Shown here piece by piece: positions 26,917 through 35,978 of a DNA stretch of 43,337 nt (its first letter is position 1; the number at the start of each line of letters is the position of its first letter). The notes beneath the pieces were generated by a model, which saw only the letters and a list, made by a program, of their open reading frames with translations, was not told the DNA's origin and did no database searches. The stretch is from Candidatus Nomurabacteria bacterium (GTDB taxonomy: Bacteria; Patescibacteriota; Minisyncoccia; Phycocordibacterales; UBA9973). The position numbers and the translations under genes are program-made. The DNA is taken from NCBI GenBank assembly GCA_023267275.1, contig JAHFNO010000011.1, forward strand, positions 1 through 43,337, given 5' to 3'.

Positions 26917-28033
26917 AATTTTGTATTTTGTAAGGTTTATAATTTACTAAAGCACTGTCGATTTGCGTGACCCAATCCCGAAGTTTGTTTTTCGTGATAA
27001 GCTCGCCTGCTGTCTGCATGTCTTTTGCAATCCTGTACCATGTCCGGTCGTGCGCCTTTTTCGTAACGATTGAGCGTAGCTCCCTCATTCCGTTTTCGTC
27101 CTTGCCGACAATGAAAAGTCCGAGGTAGTAAATCGCTCGTGTCGGTTTCAATTTCGGATTGGCAAGGTATAGCGTTCGCAAAATGTCCTTCTGAGTTAAG
27201 GAGATTGAAAAAAGTCCAAGATTGCGTTCCTTTATGAGTTTTTTCCAATAATCCAAAACCACTTTTTGAGCTATTTCTACTCTGAAAATATCTCGGAAGG
27301 TGGGATTTTTTGCATAGCCCAATTTTTCAAGCACACTGTTCATTTTTTGCTTTTGGCTCAGTCGAACCTCAAAGCGTATAATTTCGAGCATTTCTGATTT
27401 TTTCAATTCTCCAAACAAACTGCGCTGATACGGCGGTTGGTCTTTGTCTATCGCTCGTTTCTTGTCCTTGCCCAAGTCGGACACTTTGTCATAAATGACG
27501 AGTTGATGTGCAGTCGTATGAGCATACAAGCTCTGTCCGTCATTGATGTACCGCGAACGCGCAAAGTCGAACGTCTTGCGAAGATTGACCTTGTTCATTT
27601 CACTTATGAGGTGGCTCGCTGTATAGCCGTCTTCCAGTTTGATGTTCTTACCGAAATGCACTGCGCTCACTGATGCGTTTTGAAGTATGGGTTTGTTTAC
27701 AACTATGCCCATCGTTTTCAATCTGTCCTGTAGGGTATCAATGACCTCCGAAAAATCTTTCTCTTCAAGCTCGTCGAGGTTGTTTAGAAAAAGCAATTTC
27801 GGCACGGAGAACTCGATGCGAACGTTGGCGTCCTTATAAAAGCCCTTGCGCTTATATCCGGTCAATCGAGGGAAATACAGTCCGCTGTCCAAATCCCTTT
27901 TTGAAGGATTTTTTACAAACTTGTCGTACTGTTCCGTCTTTGAATACAGGTTCCAAGACGGCACGCCCTGATTTGCCAAATCGAGTATCAGCATTTTATC
28001 TTTCGGTATAAGCAGGCAAATCGTATCAATCAT
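26903..28033 (-). CDS. Phage/plasmid replication protein, gene II/X-like (putative)
   Basis: MIDTICLLIP...N-terminus and overall pattern resemble the filamentous-phage gpII/X replication family. Confidence 0.6.
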   Translation of the reverse strand: MIDTICLLIPKDKMLILDLANQGVPSWNLYSKTEQYDKFVKNPSKRDLDSGLYFPRLTGYKRKGFYKDANVRIEFSVPKLLFLNNLDELEEKDFSEVIDTLQDRLKTMGIVVNKPILQNASVSAVHFGKNIKLEDGYTASHLISEMNKVNLRKTFDFARSRYINDGQSLYAHTTAHQLVIYDKVSDLGKDKKRAIDKDQPPYQRSLFGELKKSEMLEIIRFEVRLSQKQKMNSVLEKLGYAKNPTFRDIFRVEIAQKVVLDYWKKLIKERNLGLFSISLTQKDILRTLYLANPKLKPTRAIYYLGLFIVGKDENGMRELRSIVTKKAHDRTWYRIAKDMQTAGELITKNKLRDWVTQIDSALVNYKPYKIQNYGNK

Positions 28034-28188
28034 CCGTCTTCTTTTTTAATGCGTTGATAACGTGCAGGGTCTTGTACCTTGTCCTCTTTCATAAGCCATG
28101 CGAATACGCCGACGAACCGCTCCCTTTCAACAAGGGAGCGGTCTTTTATTTCAAACGGCTTTTTCTGTTGTTCAGAATGTTCCTGCAC
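28030..28188 (-). CDS. 52-aa small protein coupled to the replication gene (GTG start)
   Basis: MQEHSEQQKKPFEIKDRSLVERERFVGVFAWLMKEDKVQDPARYQRIKKEDG*; its TGA overlaps the ATG at 28033; not in the ORF track. Confidence 0.6.
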   Translation of the reverse strand: MQEHSEQQKKPFEIKDRSLVERERFVGVFAWLMKEDKVQDPARYQRIKKEDG

Positions 28189-28325
28189 ATTTTGAGGTTA
28201 CAGAACACTCTGCGCCACACAGGTCAATAAAAACGAGAGGGGCATTTTGGTCAAATGACAAAAAATAACCTTATTTTATAAGGTGAAAAATGTCCCTCTG
28301 TAACCTTGGTTGTTGAATTAAAACT

Positions 28326-29852
28326 TTACCCCTCTTTTGCGTGTATGCGCATCCGTAATTTCGATTTGTCCGGCGACCAATCAAAAGTGATGTATCCCTG
28401 CAAAGCCCTTATTTTCTGTAGCTCTTTTATCGCATGCGTGATTATTTTCCTCTTTTCATTTTGTGGGTCACTTTTTAGTCCGCTGTTCACGTTGTCTCTT
28501 CGGAGGGAGATGGCTGTGTATAACTTATCTATTCCTTGAAATGTCGGATTAAACGAAACATCAGTTGCTTTATTTTCAGGACTAAAAAGACATCGAGCAA
28601 GGCGATACTGCCGCGTATCAATCTGGCCAATTCGTATCCTCTCGCCTCGCGCGAAAAGCTGAAGGAAGCCGTGTTTCTTTTTTCGGTATTCAAAAGTTCC
28701 AAGCGTGATTTTCATGTTTGAAGGAACCGCATCGGCATGTGCGGTATTTTGCTCGGTTACGACTGAAGCCACATCGACCGTGTCGATTTTCTTTTCATTC
28801 AATTTGACCCTAAAAACAAAACCACGGTCGTACATATCAAACATCTCTGTCGCTCCATAGAAAAAACGTTCAATTTCCAAATAGCCCTCTTTTTCAAGCG
28901 CGAGTATGGCATGCACAAAAAGAAAAAGGTCGGCGGTCTTGCTGTCTTCGTTGTCGATGGCGAGCTTTACCACTTCACCTTTCAGGTCGCCGATATACTT
29001 CGGCTCAAAGTACGGATTGCTGATTTCCAGTTCCTCTCGTTGATATTCATCACGCTTTTGCGTAATGCACTCAACCAACAAATCCCTCTGTTTTTTGTGC
29101 CCGAAAAATTGTCGAGGAAGCGGTGTCGGCATGGTCTGGCCTTCAGATAAAAAATTACCTGTCAGTCCGACCTTGCTCATACCGTCGAGCTTGTCGCTCG
29201 CAAACAAGCCGAGATAGTCGGCGAGGTATGTGTCGAGCTTGCCTGTATTTTTCAGCACCAAGCTAAAATCCGCGTGCTCAAAAATCAGCTTGGCCAGTTC
29301 GGTTTGGCAGTCATCGGTAAACGGTATTTTTCTTGCCTTGTTGTGCTTATAGTAAATATCTAAAAACTTTTGTGAGTCAGCAGTATTCCATTTCCCATCG
29401 TCGCCCTCGACAACAAGCTTGTTTACGAGCGCGATAAAATCCGGCTCTGCTTCCTTGTTTAAAATCGCATCTTGATACGCTTTTACTGGATGGTGTTTGT
29501 GTCCGTTCCATTCGCACAAAAATCCGGCTTCTTCCAAGCTGTAGTACGTTCTGGCTTCAACGGAAAATCCTTTCGGGTCGAACAGTTTGCCGAGGTCGAG
29601 CAAGTACAAGAGAACGACCGGCGATTGTGCCTTTCGGCGTATGGCGTTAAGAGTTCGGTTTCGGAACTTTTCCAGTTCCGCTTTTACGGTGTCCGCATTT
29701 TCAGGAATGTGAAAAGTGTATTTGTTTTTCGGCTCGAACGCATCGCACGATTGGGTCGAAACGCGTCCATATTTTCGGAGTTGATACAAAATATATAGCT
29801 CTTTTTCGTCGAGATATTTTTTGCTTTCGTTTTTTATATCCAATCCTTCCAT
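28326..29852 (-). CDS. Hypothetical mobile-element protein
   Basis: 508-aa intact ORF with no recognised family. Confidence 0.75.
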   Translation of the reverse strand: MEGLDIKNESKKYLDEKELYILYQLRKYGRVSTQSCDAFEPKNKYTFHIPENADTVKAELEKFRNRTLNAIRRKAQSPVVLLYLLDLGKLFDPKGFSVEARTYYSLEEAGFLCEWNGHKHHPVKAYQDAILNKEAEPDFIALVNKLVVEGDDGKWNTADSQKFLDIYYKHNKARKIPFTDDCQTELAKLIFEHADFSLVLKNTGKLDTYLADYLGLFASDKLDGMSKVGLTGNFLSEGQTMPTPLPRQFFGHKKQRDLLVECITQKRDEYQREELEISNPYFEPKYIGDLKGEVVKLAIDNEDSKTADLFLFVHAILALEKEGYLEIERFFYGATEMFDMYDRGFVFRVKLNEKKIDTVDVASVVTEQNTAHADAVPSNMKITLGTFEYRKKKHGFLQLFARGERIRIGQIDTRQYRLARCLFSPENKATDVSFNPTFQGIDKLYTAISLRRDNVNSGLKSDPQNEKRKIITHAIKELQKIRALQGYITFDWSPDKSKLRMRIHAKEG

Positions 29853-29929
29853 GAACCGAGTTTACTCTAGTTTACATATTACTTCAATCTTTGCTATGCT
29901 GTAAGCACAACCGAATATGTGCGCAGTAA

Positions 29930-30074
29930 CCTAACCCGTCGAGCAATCGGCGGTATGGCGAAAGTGAGTCGTATAAGGCACAAAGAACCCAACATGTTGG
30001 GGTTGCCTTATACGCCGCATCTGGAAACGGGTGCGCAGGGTTTAATAGCCCTGACCTACGTGTTGGGTTTTTTG
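29930..30074 (+). ncRNA. Candidate structured RNA 'copy 1' (GNRA hairpin, pseudoknot, GAAA hairpin, UUAA-loop hairpin)
   Basis: P1 CCGTCGA-GCAA-TCGGCGG (29936-29953); P2 CGTATAAGGCA/TGCCTTATACG (29970-29980/30004-30014); PK AACCCAACA/TGTTGGGTT (29986-29994/30061-30069); P3 GCATCTG-GAAA-CGGGTGC (30017-30034); P4 CAGGG-tttaatag-CCCTG (30036-30053). Confidence 0.8.
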
Positions 30075-30123
30075 CGTCCCAAAACAGGATTTACAAATAG
30101 CATCGCAAAACAAAAAGTAGAGT

Positions 30124-30516
30124 ATGGGAAAAGTAATCTTGGGAATTGTAGGAGTAATAGCCGTAATTGCCTTCATTGGAAATCTTGGTGGGTCATCGAG
30201 TCCGTCGAGTACAAGCACACCGGCTCCATCGACCAGTGTTGCCATTGGAGAAAATGGATACCTCCGAAACTCGGCAAATCCAATCATGGTTCCAATCAGC
30301 AAGTCGATTTTTGACGAGACGATGAAGCTCTCTGTCGCTGGCGATACCGCAGGCCTCGCTCGCATGGTAGTGGCAGGAGAAATCTTGATGGTCGATAACG
30401 GCACGCAAGTGAAAGTCATCGACAAAAACTTCGCTTCAACCGAGGTTCGGATTATGAGTGGCAAAAACTATGGAGAGTCCGGATGGGTTCCTATGGAGTT
30501 TGTTTCCAAAAATTAG
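30124..30516 (+). CDS. Membrane-anchored hypothetical protein, possibly SH3-like
   Basis: N-terminal TM, Ser/Thr/Pro linker, C-terminal ...NGTQVKVIDKNFASTEVRIMSGKNYGESGWVPMEFV. Confidence 0.7.
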   Translation: MGKVILGIVGVIAVIAFIGNLGGSSSPSSTSTPAPSTSVAIGENGYLRNSANPIMVPISKSIFDETMKLSVAGDTAGLARMVVAGEILMVDNGTQVKVIDKNFASTEVRIMSGKNYGESGWVPMEFVSKN

Positions 30517-30569
30517 CATTCGTATTCAAAAAATATGCGATACGGATTTATCCCTAATTTTTTAATACC

Positions 30570-31244
30570 ATGAGCAAGAACATTGCAGTCGGAATACTCG
30601 CAGTAGCCGTCGTTGGCATATTTTCGCTCTCTGCATTCGCGCGACGTTCGCCGACGCTAGCCATATCCGCGCCAATCGACGGAATGTCCGTACAAGCCCC
30701 GAACATCGCCGTGTCGGGCGACGTGTCGCCACACAGCGCGTCCGTGACGGTAAATGGATTGGCGGTTTCCGTAAAAGGCGGTCATTTTAGCCAAAACCTG
30801 CCACTTTCGGCCGAGAAAAACCCTATCAGCGTCATCGCTACGAACGGCAAGAAAAGCGTGCGAGAGACGCTCACGGTGACGCGGATTTTTACGGAACAGG
30901 AAAAGGCAGATATGGCGGCGGCGAAAGCCAAGGCCGTAGCCGATGAGGTAGCGTATCAAAAAAGCCCTGCCGGAAAGCTCTGCAAAATGCTCGAAGCAGA
31001 GGGCAAGTTGAACGCTCGCGCCGATACACATGCCACGCGCGATGACTGCGAACGCGCCGCACGGGGCGATGTATGGATTGGCATGAATATATTTATGCTC
31101 TTCGCCGAGCGCGGTAGTAATCCAGACGCAGACAACAAATCGAACTACGGAGGCGGAAACCAGTACCAGTATTGTTGGTATGACATGTCGCCGGAATGTG
31201 TTTACTTGCAACCGAATAGTGATTTGATTAGCAGTTACAATTAA
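30570..31244 (+). CDS. Secreted Ig-like/Big-domain hypothetical protein with Cys-rich C-terminus
   Basis: Signal peptide; ISAPIDGMSVQAPNIAVSGDVSPHSASVTVNGLAV... Confidence 0.7.
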   Translation: MSKNIAVGILAVAVVGIFSLSAFARRSPTLAISAPIDGMSVQAPNIAVSGDVSPHSASVTVNGLAVSVKGGHFSQNLPLSAEKNPISVIATNGKKSVRETLTVTRIFTEQEKADMAAAKAKAVADEVAYQKSPAGKLCKMLEAEGKLNARADTHATRDDCERAARGDVWIGMNIFMLFAERGSNPDADNKSNYGGGNQYQYCWYDMSPECVYLQPNSDLISSYN

Positions 31245-31256
31245 CAAATAAAATAT

Positions 31257-31625
31257 ATGTTTGAAACAAAAACCATCGTGTGCACGAGATGTGAGCAGAC
31301 CGGAACGGCCAAGACAAGAACAAAAGGCAATTTTCTGATTGAGCTTATCCTCTGGCTCTGCTTCTTTGTTCCGGGCATCATTTATTCCATCTGGCGCATA
31401 TCGAGCCGCGAGAAAGTATGCCGAAACTGTGGCAGTACGGAAATCGTACCGGCCGACAGTCCGGCAGGCAAGAAAATCCTCGCGCGAGCGCACATTGGCG
31501 CAACCGCTCCGATTGAACCGGCAAAGAACGCGGCAACGCAGGTTGCGGAGCTATTCAAGCTCAAAGAACAGGGTGCTATTACGGAGGATGAGTTCAAGGC
31601 GCATAAGGCGAAATTGTTGAGCTAA
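31257..31625 (+). CDS. Zinc-ribbon / TM / SHOCT-tail protein
   Basis: CTRCEQTG...CRNCGST zinc-ribbon-like, one TM, C-terminal AELFKLKEQGAITEDEFKAHKAKLLS (SHOCT). Confidence 0.8.
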   Translation: MFETKTIVCTRCEQTGTAKTRTKGNFLIELILWLCFFVPGIIYSIWRISSREKVCRNCGSTEIVPADSPAGKKILARAHIGATAPIEPAKNAATQVAELFKLKEQGAITEDEFKAHKAKLLS

Positions 31626-31649
31626 AAAGTTTTCGATTTTTCGCCCTCC

Positions 31650-31985
31650 ACACTGTTTTTCACACTGTTTTTCGAGTTTTTATCGAGTATTTTTGAGTAA
31701 TGATATTTCCGGCCGCTTCGGTGATATTTTCGGTGTTTTCATTGTTTTTGTCATTGTTTTTTGAGAAAGTGCAGGCAGTGGCCGGAACGTTCGACCCTTC
31801 GTTTCTTTTAAGTATTTTGCCTAGTCCACATTTTACTTTTTTGGGTGTTTTTGACATCGGTTCCCTGTTTTTACCCTGTTCTTTTGATTTTTGACGCCAT
31901 CGACCGGCTCGGTGCTTTTGCTAATTTTTTAATACCCCCCCACTGTTTTTTCCACTGTTTCCCTGCTTTTTACCTGCATTTTTAT
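31650..31985. repeat. T-rich array of degenerate CACTGTTTTT-type units
   Basis: Repeated cactgtttttc, cattgtttttg, ccctgttttta, cactgttttttc, cactgtttccctg across ~330 bp. Confidence 0.5.
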
Positions 31986-32082
31986 CAAGACCGCGAGTTT
32001 GGTCAATGTTCGACACGATAAGTTTTTCAACTGTTTACTTTACTATGCAGTACAAAAATTAGGTGATATAATCCGCACATAT

Positions 32083-32253
32083 ATGACTCCTGAAGAACAA
32101 GCTAAAAAAATCGAGGAAATCTACAACGAGGCCATCAAAAAAATGGAAGAGCTTGGTAAGGAAAGACGGGAAATAGTACGCGGATATATCAAGGAGCTTG
32201 AAGCTCAAAAAGCAGACGCAATTCGAGCGTCTCTTTTAGCAGACAACAAATAA
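32083..32253 (+). CDS. Small coiled-coil protein
   Basis: MTPEEQAKKIEEIYNEAIKKMEELGKERREIVRGYIKELEAQKADAIRASLLADNK; internal start preferred. Confidence 0.6.
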   Translation: MTPEEQAKKIEEIYNEAIKKMEELGKERREIVRGYIKELEAQKADAIRASLLADNK

Positions 32254-32258
32254 TATAT

Positions 32259-33638
32259 ATGGCAATGGAAAATGATGTACTCAAAAAAATTAGTGCGCTA
32301 GAAGAAAACAAGGATATTGCAGGGCTTGAGGACATCAAAATGACCGCTGAGGCGGGTTTCGAGGGTGACATCGCTGGCGCGGCCGAGCAAGCCATTGCCC
32401 GACTTACTGGCAAAGCGACCGAGGTAGCAAGCACTTCACCTGTTCAAGAAAGGCAGGTTGAAGACCTCGGTGGCTCAAAAGACGAAATCGAGAAGCGAAC
32501 CGAGAATGTTGATACTCAAATCGAGCATGTCGAAACTGATACAATCAAAAAAATTGAGAAAGTAAAAAATCAATCCATAGAGGGCGAAAAAAAGACCGGC
32601 TTTGAGGCGTATTTTGATATATGGTCAGCTCACAGCGAAGGTAAAAATGTACCGGAATACACACAACAGGAAAAAAATACTATTGCTACGGATACTGTAA
32701 AAGAATTGCTCGCATACAAGGATAACGATTTGGCTAATACATCCACATACCTTCGGAGATTTAAGGAGCTTGGCATGGAACCAGACCCTAGTTTGGTCAA
32801 AGAGATTATTTACAAAAATGCCAATAAAGAACTTGAAAGAACGGACACGTATGGCTCTGGTTCGCCCGCTGAACGCGACACACGAATGTCTCAGCAAATG
32901 GCTGAATACTTGGGTACTGACCCTAGCATAAACTGGCGCGAAGAATTAAAAAAAGAGAAAGTAGAAAAAGAAGCGGGAAAAAATGAGAGCGCTAATTTGA
33001 CACCTGAACAGATTGAATATAACAATTTGAAATCGGCCTATGAAGAAAAGAGAAATGCCTATCTTGTAGAAATCCAAAAACCGATTGACGAGACAAGAGC
33101 CGCGATTGAAAAAATCAAAGAAGAAAAAGGATATACAAAAGACCTTAAAAAGTTTGGTATGGATTTAAATACAAACGAGGCAAAAATCAACGTAGCTCTG
33201 TTTCGAGACAAGCCATCAGGACTTCGTAATCTGCAAAAACTCAAGGATGCTATACCGTCCGACTATAATGAGGTTTTTCGTCAATCCCTTGATGAGGGTA
33301 TCAGCCGTTTTGGTAATTTGCCCGATAAAGACATCCAATATATGAATGATATATACCAACCGTTTCGGCTTGGCAAAAACCTACCGTTTGCGAGCGGAAA
33401 ATGGGGAGAAGTTACTGGCGACAGCCAAGTTCAAACTGCTGAAAATAATTACAAGAACACCGCAAATGGCTTGGATGCGCTAAGACAAAAAATTGAGACC
33501 GACCCAGAGCTTGTAGGAAAGAACGCAACCCTCGAAACCCTATTGAAGGGAGCCGAGGTGCCTTACCGTGAACTCTCTGAAATGGAGAAAAAAATGAAAG
33601 AGGCCGAGCGTGCTTTAGCAAGCAAGACACAATCCTAA
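32259..33638 (+). CDS. Hypothetical coiled-coil-rich protein
   Basis: 459-aa intact ORF immediately downstream of 32083-32253. Confidence 0.7.
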   Translation: MAMENDVLKKISALEENKDIAGLEDIKMTAEAGFEGDIAGAAEQAIARLTGKATEVASTSPVQERQVEDLGGSKDEIEKRTENVDTQIEHVETDTIKKIEKVKNQSIEGEKKTGFEAYFDIWSAHSEGKNVPEYTQQEKNTIATDTVKELLAYKDNDLANTSTYLRRFKELGMEPDPSLVKEIIYKNANKELERTDTYGSGSPAERDTRMSQQMAEYLGTDPSINWREELKKEKVEKEAGKNESANLTPEQIEYNNLKSAYEEKRNAYLVEIQKPIDETRAAIEKIKEEKGYTKDLKKFGMDLNTNEAKINVALFRDKPSGLRNLQKLKDAIPSDYNEVFRQSLDEGISRFGNLPDKDIQYMNDIYQPFRLGKNLPFASGKWGEVTGDSQVQTAENNYKNTANGLDALRQKIETDPELVGKNATLETLLKGAEVPYRELSEMEKKMKEAERALASKTQS

Positions 33639-33707
33639 CTCTAATTAAACCCTTTCACCTACTTGGGCGAGCGAGGAACACTATAAAAAGTTCAAGGAAA
33701 GTTCTGA

Positions 33708-33747
33708 ATAAAAAAACAGCTCACGTTTATACGCGAGCTGTTTTGCC
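33708..33747 (+). terminator. Rho-independent terminator
   Basis: AACAGCTCaCGtttataCGcGAGCTGTTTT. Confidence 0.7.
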
Positions 33748-33764
33748 TTTCAATGAGGCAATCT

Positions 33765-34064
33765 TTAAATCCAAAAGCATAGCAGTGGGCGCTGATTGTG
33801 TGTATGCCAGCGCTTACTTACTTGTTGGGGTTTTCCTTTTTCTCCACCACTTCCACCAAAATCATTGACGTACCTGCTCCATGTAAAAACTGGAACGGTT
33901 GTCAGATTTGCAATTGCATATCCGGGTGTATCCTTTTGATGAGGAAATAGGGGTATGCACGGATAGAAGTTCGTTTTCATGGTGAATAAAACGAAGAGCA
34001 TTGTGTGGATTAACCGGTATGTAATTACCGGAACCATTAGGACGAAAAGCAGTAATTTTTTCAT
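33765..34064 (-). CDS. Hypothetical secreted/membrane small protein (uncertain frame)
   Basis: Hydrophobic N-terminus; overlapping alternative frame at 33862-34113. Confidence 0.3.
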   Translation of the reverse strand: MKKLLLFVLMVPVITYRLIHTMLFVLFTMKTNFYPCIPLFPHQKDTPGYAIANLTTVPVFTWSRYVNDFGGSGGEKGKPQQVSKRWHTHNQRPLLCFWI

Positions 34065-34268
34065 TGTTTTTTATATTTATGTGAAAGAAGAAACTACTGA
34101 TAGTATACACCATAATAACCTAATCTGTCAATGGTAGATTAAACCTTGATTTTTAAGGTTATTTTGCTCTATCGGCAGGAATTGCCAAGGATGGAAACAA
34201 ACCTAGAATACCGCTAAATTGCAGGTCACTCTTGATACTTGCCCAATTTTGCGTACGGAACTTCTCGA

Positions 34269-35978
34269 TTATAACGTTCTGAACTCGTCCGTCCGAGGGA
34301 GCAGAGTAGAAAAAACAGGCGAAATTTCGCTTGTTTTTTTGTTTAAGCTTTTGTTTACAAAGCAATTTTTAGGTTCGAACTTATCATCTTTCGACTTTGC
34401 CTTTTTTATACCTTCGATCAGCTTGTTTATAGCTTTCGTGTTGCAAATACTGAGTTCTTTCTCATCCCACACTAGGTTCGAACCAAGCTTGGCCAAGATA
34501 GTCCTTTTGGCCTGAACCGTACCTTTTTTCAAAGTTTCCGTAAGACAGAGAGTAAGATCGACGATCTCGTTCATTCTTGCATACCAATCGACATCGTCCT
34601 TCTCGCCCTCATTCACATGGTATTTTTTTTCTAACGCCTTCAGATCGAGTGCGTATTCTTCAGGGCTGACTTGCTCGTCGCGCAACATTTCGCGCAAGCG
34701 AGTTTTCTTATGATCAAACTCCGCGTTGTTTGACTCAATCATTTTCTTTTTAAAAATCTTGTCGTTGATCTCCTTCTCCTTTAGCTCCTCGATGTATTGC
34801 TTCGACCAGTTGGCTAGATCGACAGAAAAATTCAAATTTTCTTGAACAAAGTGAATGACCTTTTCCAATACCTTGTTTTCGGGAATTGACACATAGTCCA
34901 ATTTCGACTTTTTCTTTTTTACGTTGTAATAGTGAACATACCCTAAATATTTAGGGTGCTGTAGTTGCGTAATCTCTCTACCGCACTGAGGACAGTGCGT
35001 TTTACTTCTATACGCAAACTTATGCTTGCAGTCACAGATAAGCTGATATTTCACGTCCTGCCCGATGAAATTACCCTCAGGAGAAGCTATAAAGCCGGAA
35101 AATATTGTTTTATGTTCCTGAGTTTTCGGTATATTGTTTCTGGCAATAATCATTTTAATTTTATTGTGTTGATCCTCTGTAATCAGCCGAGGCAGTTTTG
35201 GATCAAGTTCAAATCTCTCGCCCTTACTATCAAAGAAAAATCCTGCGTAAACTGGGTCTGGGAGCAATTCATAAATACGGGAGTGAGCAATGAAATGCCC
35301 ACCAATTTTCTTTCGTTTTATCGTGTTTAATTTCAATTCATTAATAGCGTATTCATATATTTTCCCGGCCGAGTATGTACCTGTTAAAAACATATCAAGT
35401 AGAATTTTTATTTTAGGCAATCTCTCTTCGTCTACCATCCACCTGCGGTTTCCCTTTTCCTCAGTTCTATCATTCAAAAAACCCAGAGAAGAAATTCCGT
35501 GCGGCACACCAAGTCGAGCTTTCTTATCGTGGCCGCGCTTAACGTTTACTGAAAGTTCTTTAACAAATTGTTTTCCCTGGCTAAATTCGACAGACATGAC
35601 GATCACGTTGTCCCAAGGATAGAACACTTTATCGTGCGTTATTATTGCCTTCAGGACACCTGAGGAAAGGAGATCAATGATTTGCCCACCCTCCGTCATA
35701 TTTCGAGCGAGACGGTCGAGTTTCCAACAGACAATGCTATCAATCTCACCCTTGAGGATCATCGACATCATGCGCGAGAACTCGGGACGCTCGTTTTCGG
35801 TTTTTGCAGATTTTGCTTCTTTGAATACTTCCGTAAAAACAGGAAGCTTGTGGTACTCGGCCATTTTTGCCGCCGCGTCGATTTGTGAGTCGATCGAGAG
35901 CATCTGCTTGTCCTCCGCTTCGCTTGATTTACGATAGTAGCCGCCGGGGCGTAATTTTGTGAAATCTAATGGGTTCAT
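34269..35978 (-). CDS. Large serine recombinase (second)
   Basis: GGYYRKSSEAEDKQMLSIDSQIDAAAKMAEYHKL, VCWKLDRLARNMTEGGQIIDLL, CDCKHKFAYRSKTHCPQCG zinc ribbon. Confidence 0.92.
   Translation of the reverse strand: MNPLDFTKLRPGGYYRKSSEAEDKQMLSIDSQIDAAAKMAEYHKLPVFTEVFKEAKSAKTENERPEFSRMMSMILKGEIDSIVCWKLDRLARNMTEGGQIIDLLSSGVLKAIITHDKVFYPWDNVIVMSVEFSQGKQFVKELSVNVKRGHDKKARLGVPHGISSLGFLNDRTEEKGNRRWMVDEERLPKIKILLDMFLTGTYSAGKIYEYAINELKLNTIKRKKIGGHFIAHSRIYELLPDPVYAGFFFDSKGERFELDPKLPRLITEDQHNKIKMIIARNNIPKTQEHKTIFSGFIASPEGNFIGQDVKYQLICDCKHKFAYRSKTHCPQCGREITQLQHPKYLGYVHYYNVKKKKSKLDYVSIPENKVLEKVIHFVQENLNFSVDLANWSKQYIEELKEKEINDKIFKKKMIESNNAEFDHKKTRLREMLRDEQVSPEEYALDLKALEKKYHVNEGEKDDVDWYARMNEIVDLTLCLTETLKKGTVQAKRTILAKLGSNLVWDEKELSICNTKAINKLIEGIKKAKSKDDKFEPKNCFVNKSLNKKTSEISPVFSTLLPRTDEFRTL

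Noticed and set aside
28120-28150. Hairpin CCGCTCCC..GGGAGCGG as a Rho-independent terminator
   Set aside because: It sits within the 52-aa ORF that is coupled to Rep, so an internal regulatory hairpin is the more economical reading.
29930-30074. Structured RNA copies as integron attC sites or simple terminators
   Set aside because: No integron integrase seen; stems carry GNRA tetraloops and a crossing helix with covariation, which a simple terminator or attC hairpin would not need. DNA function is not fully excluded.
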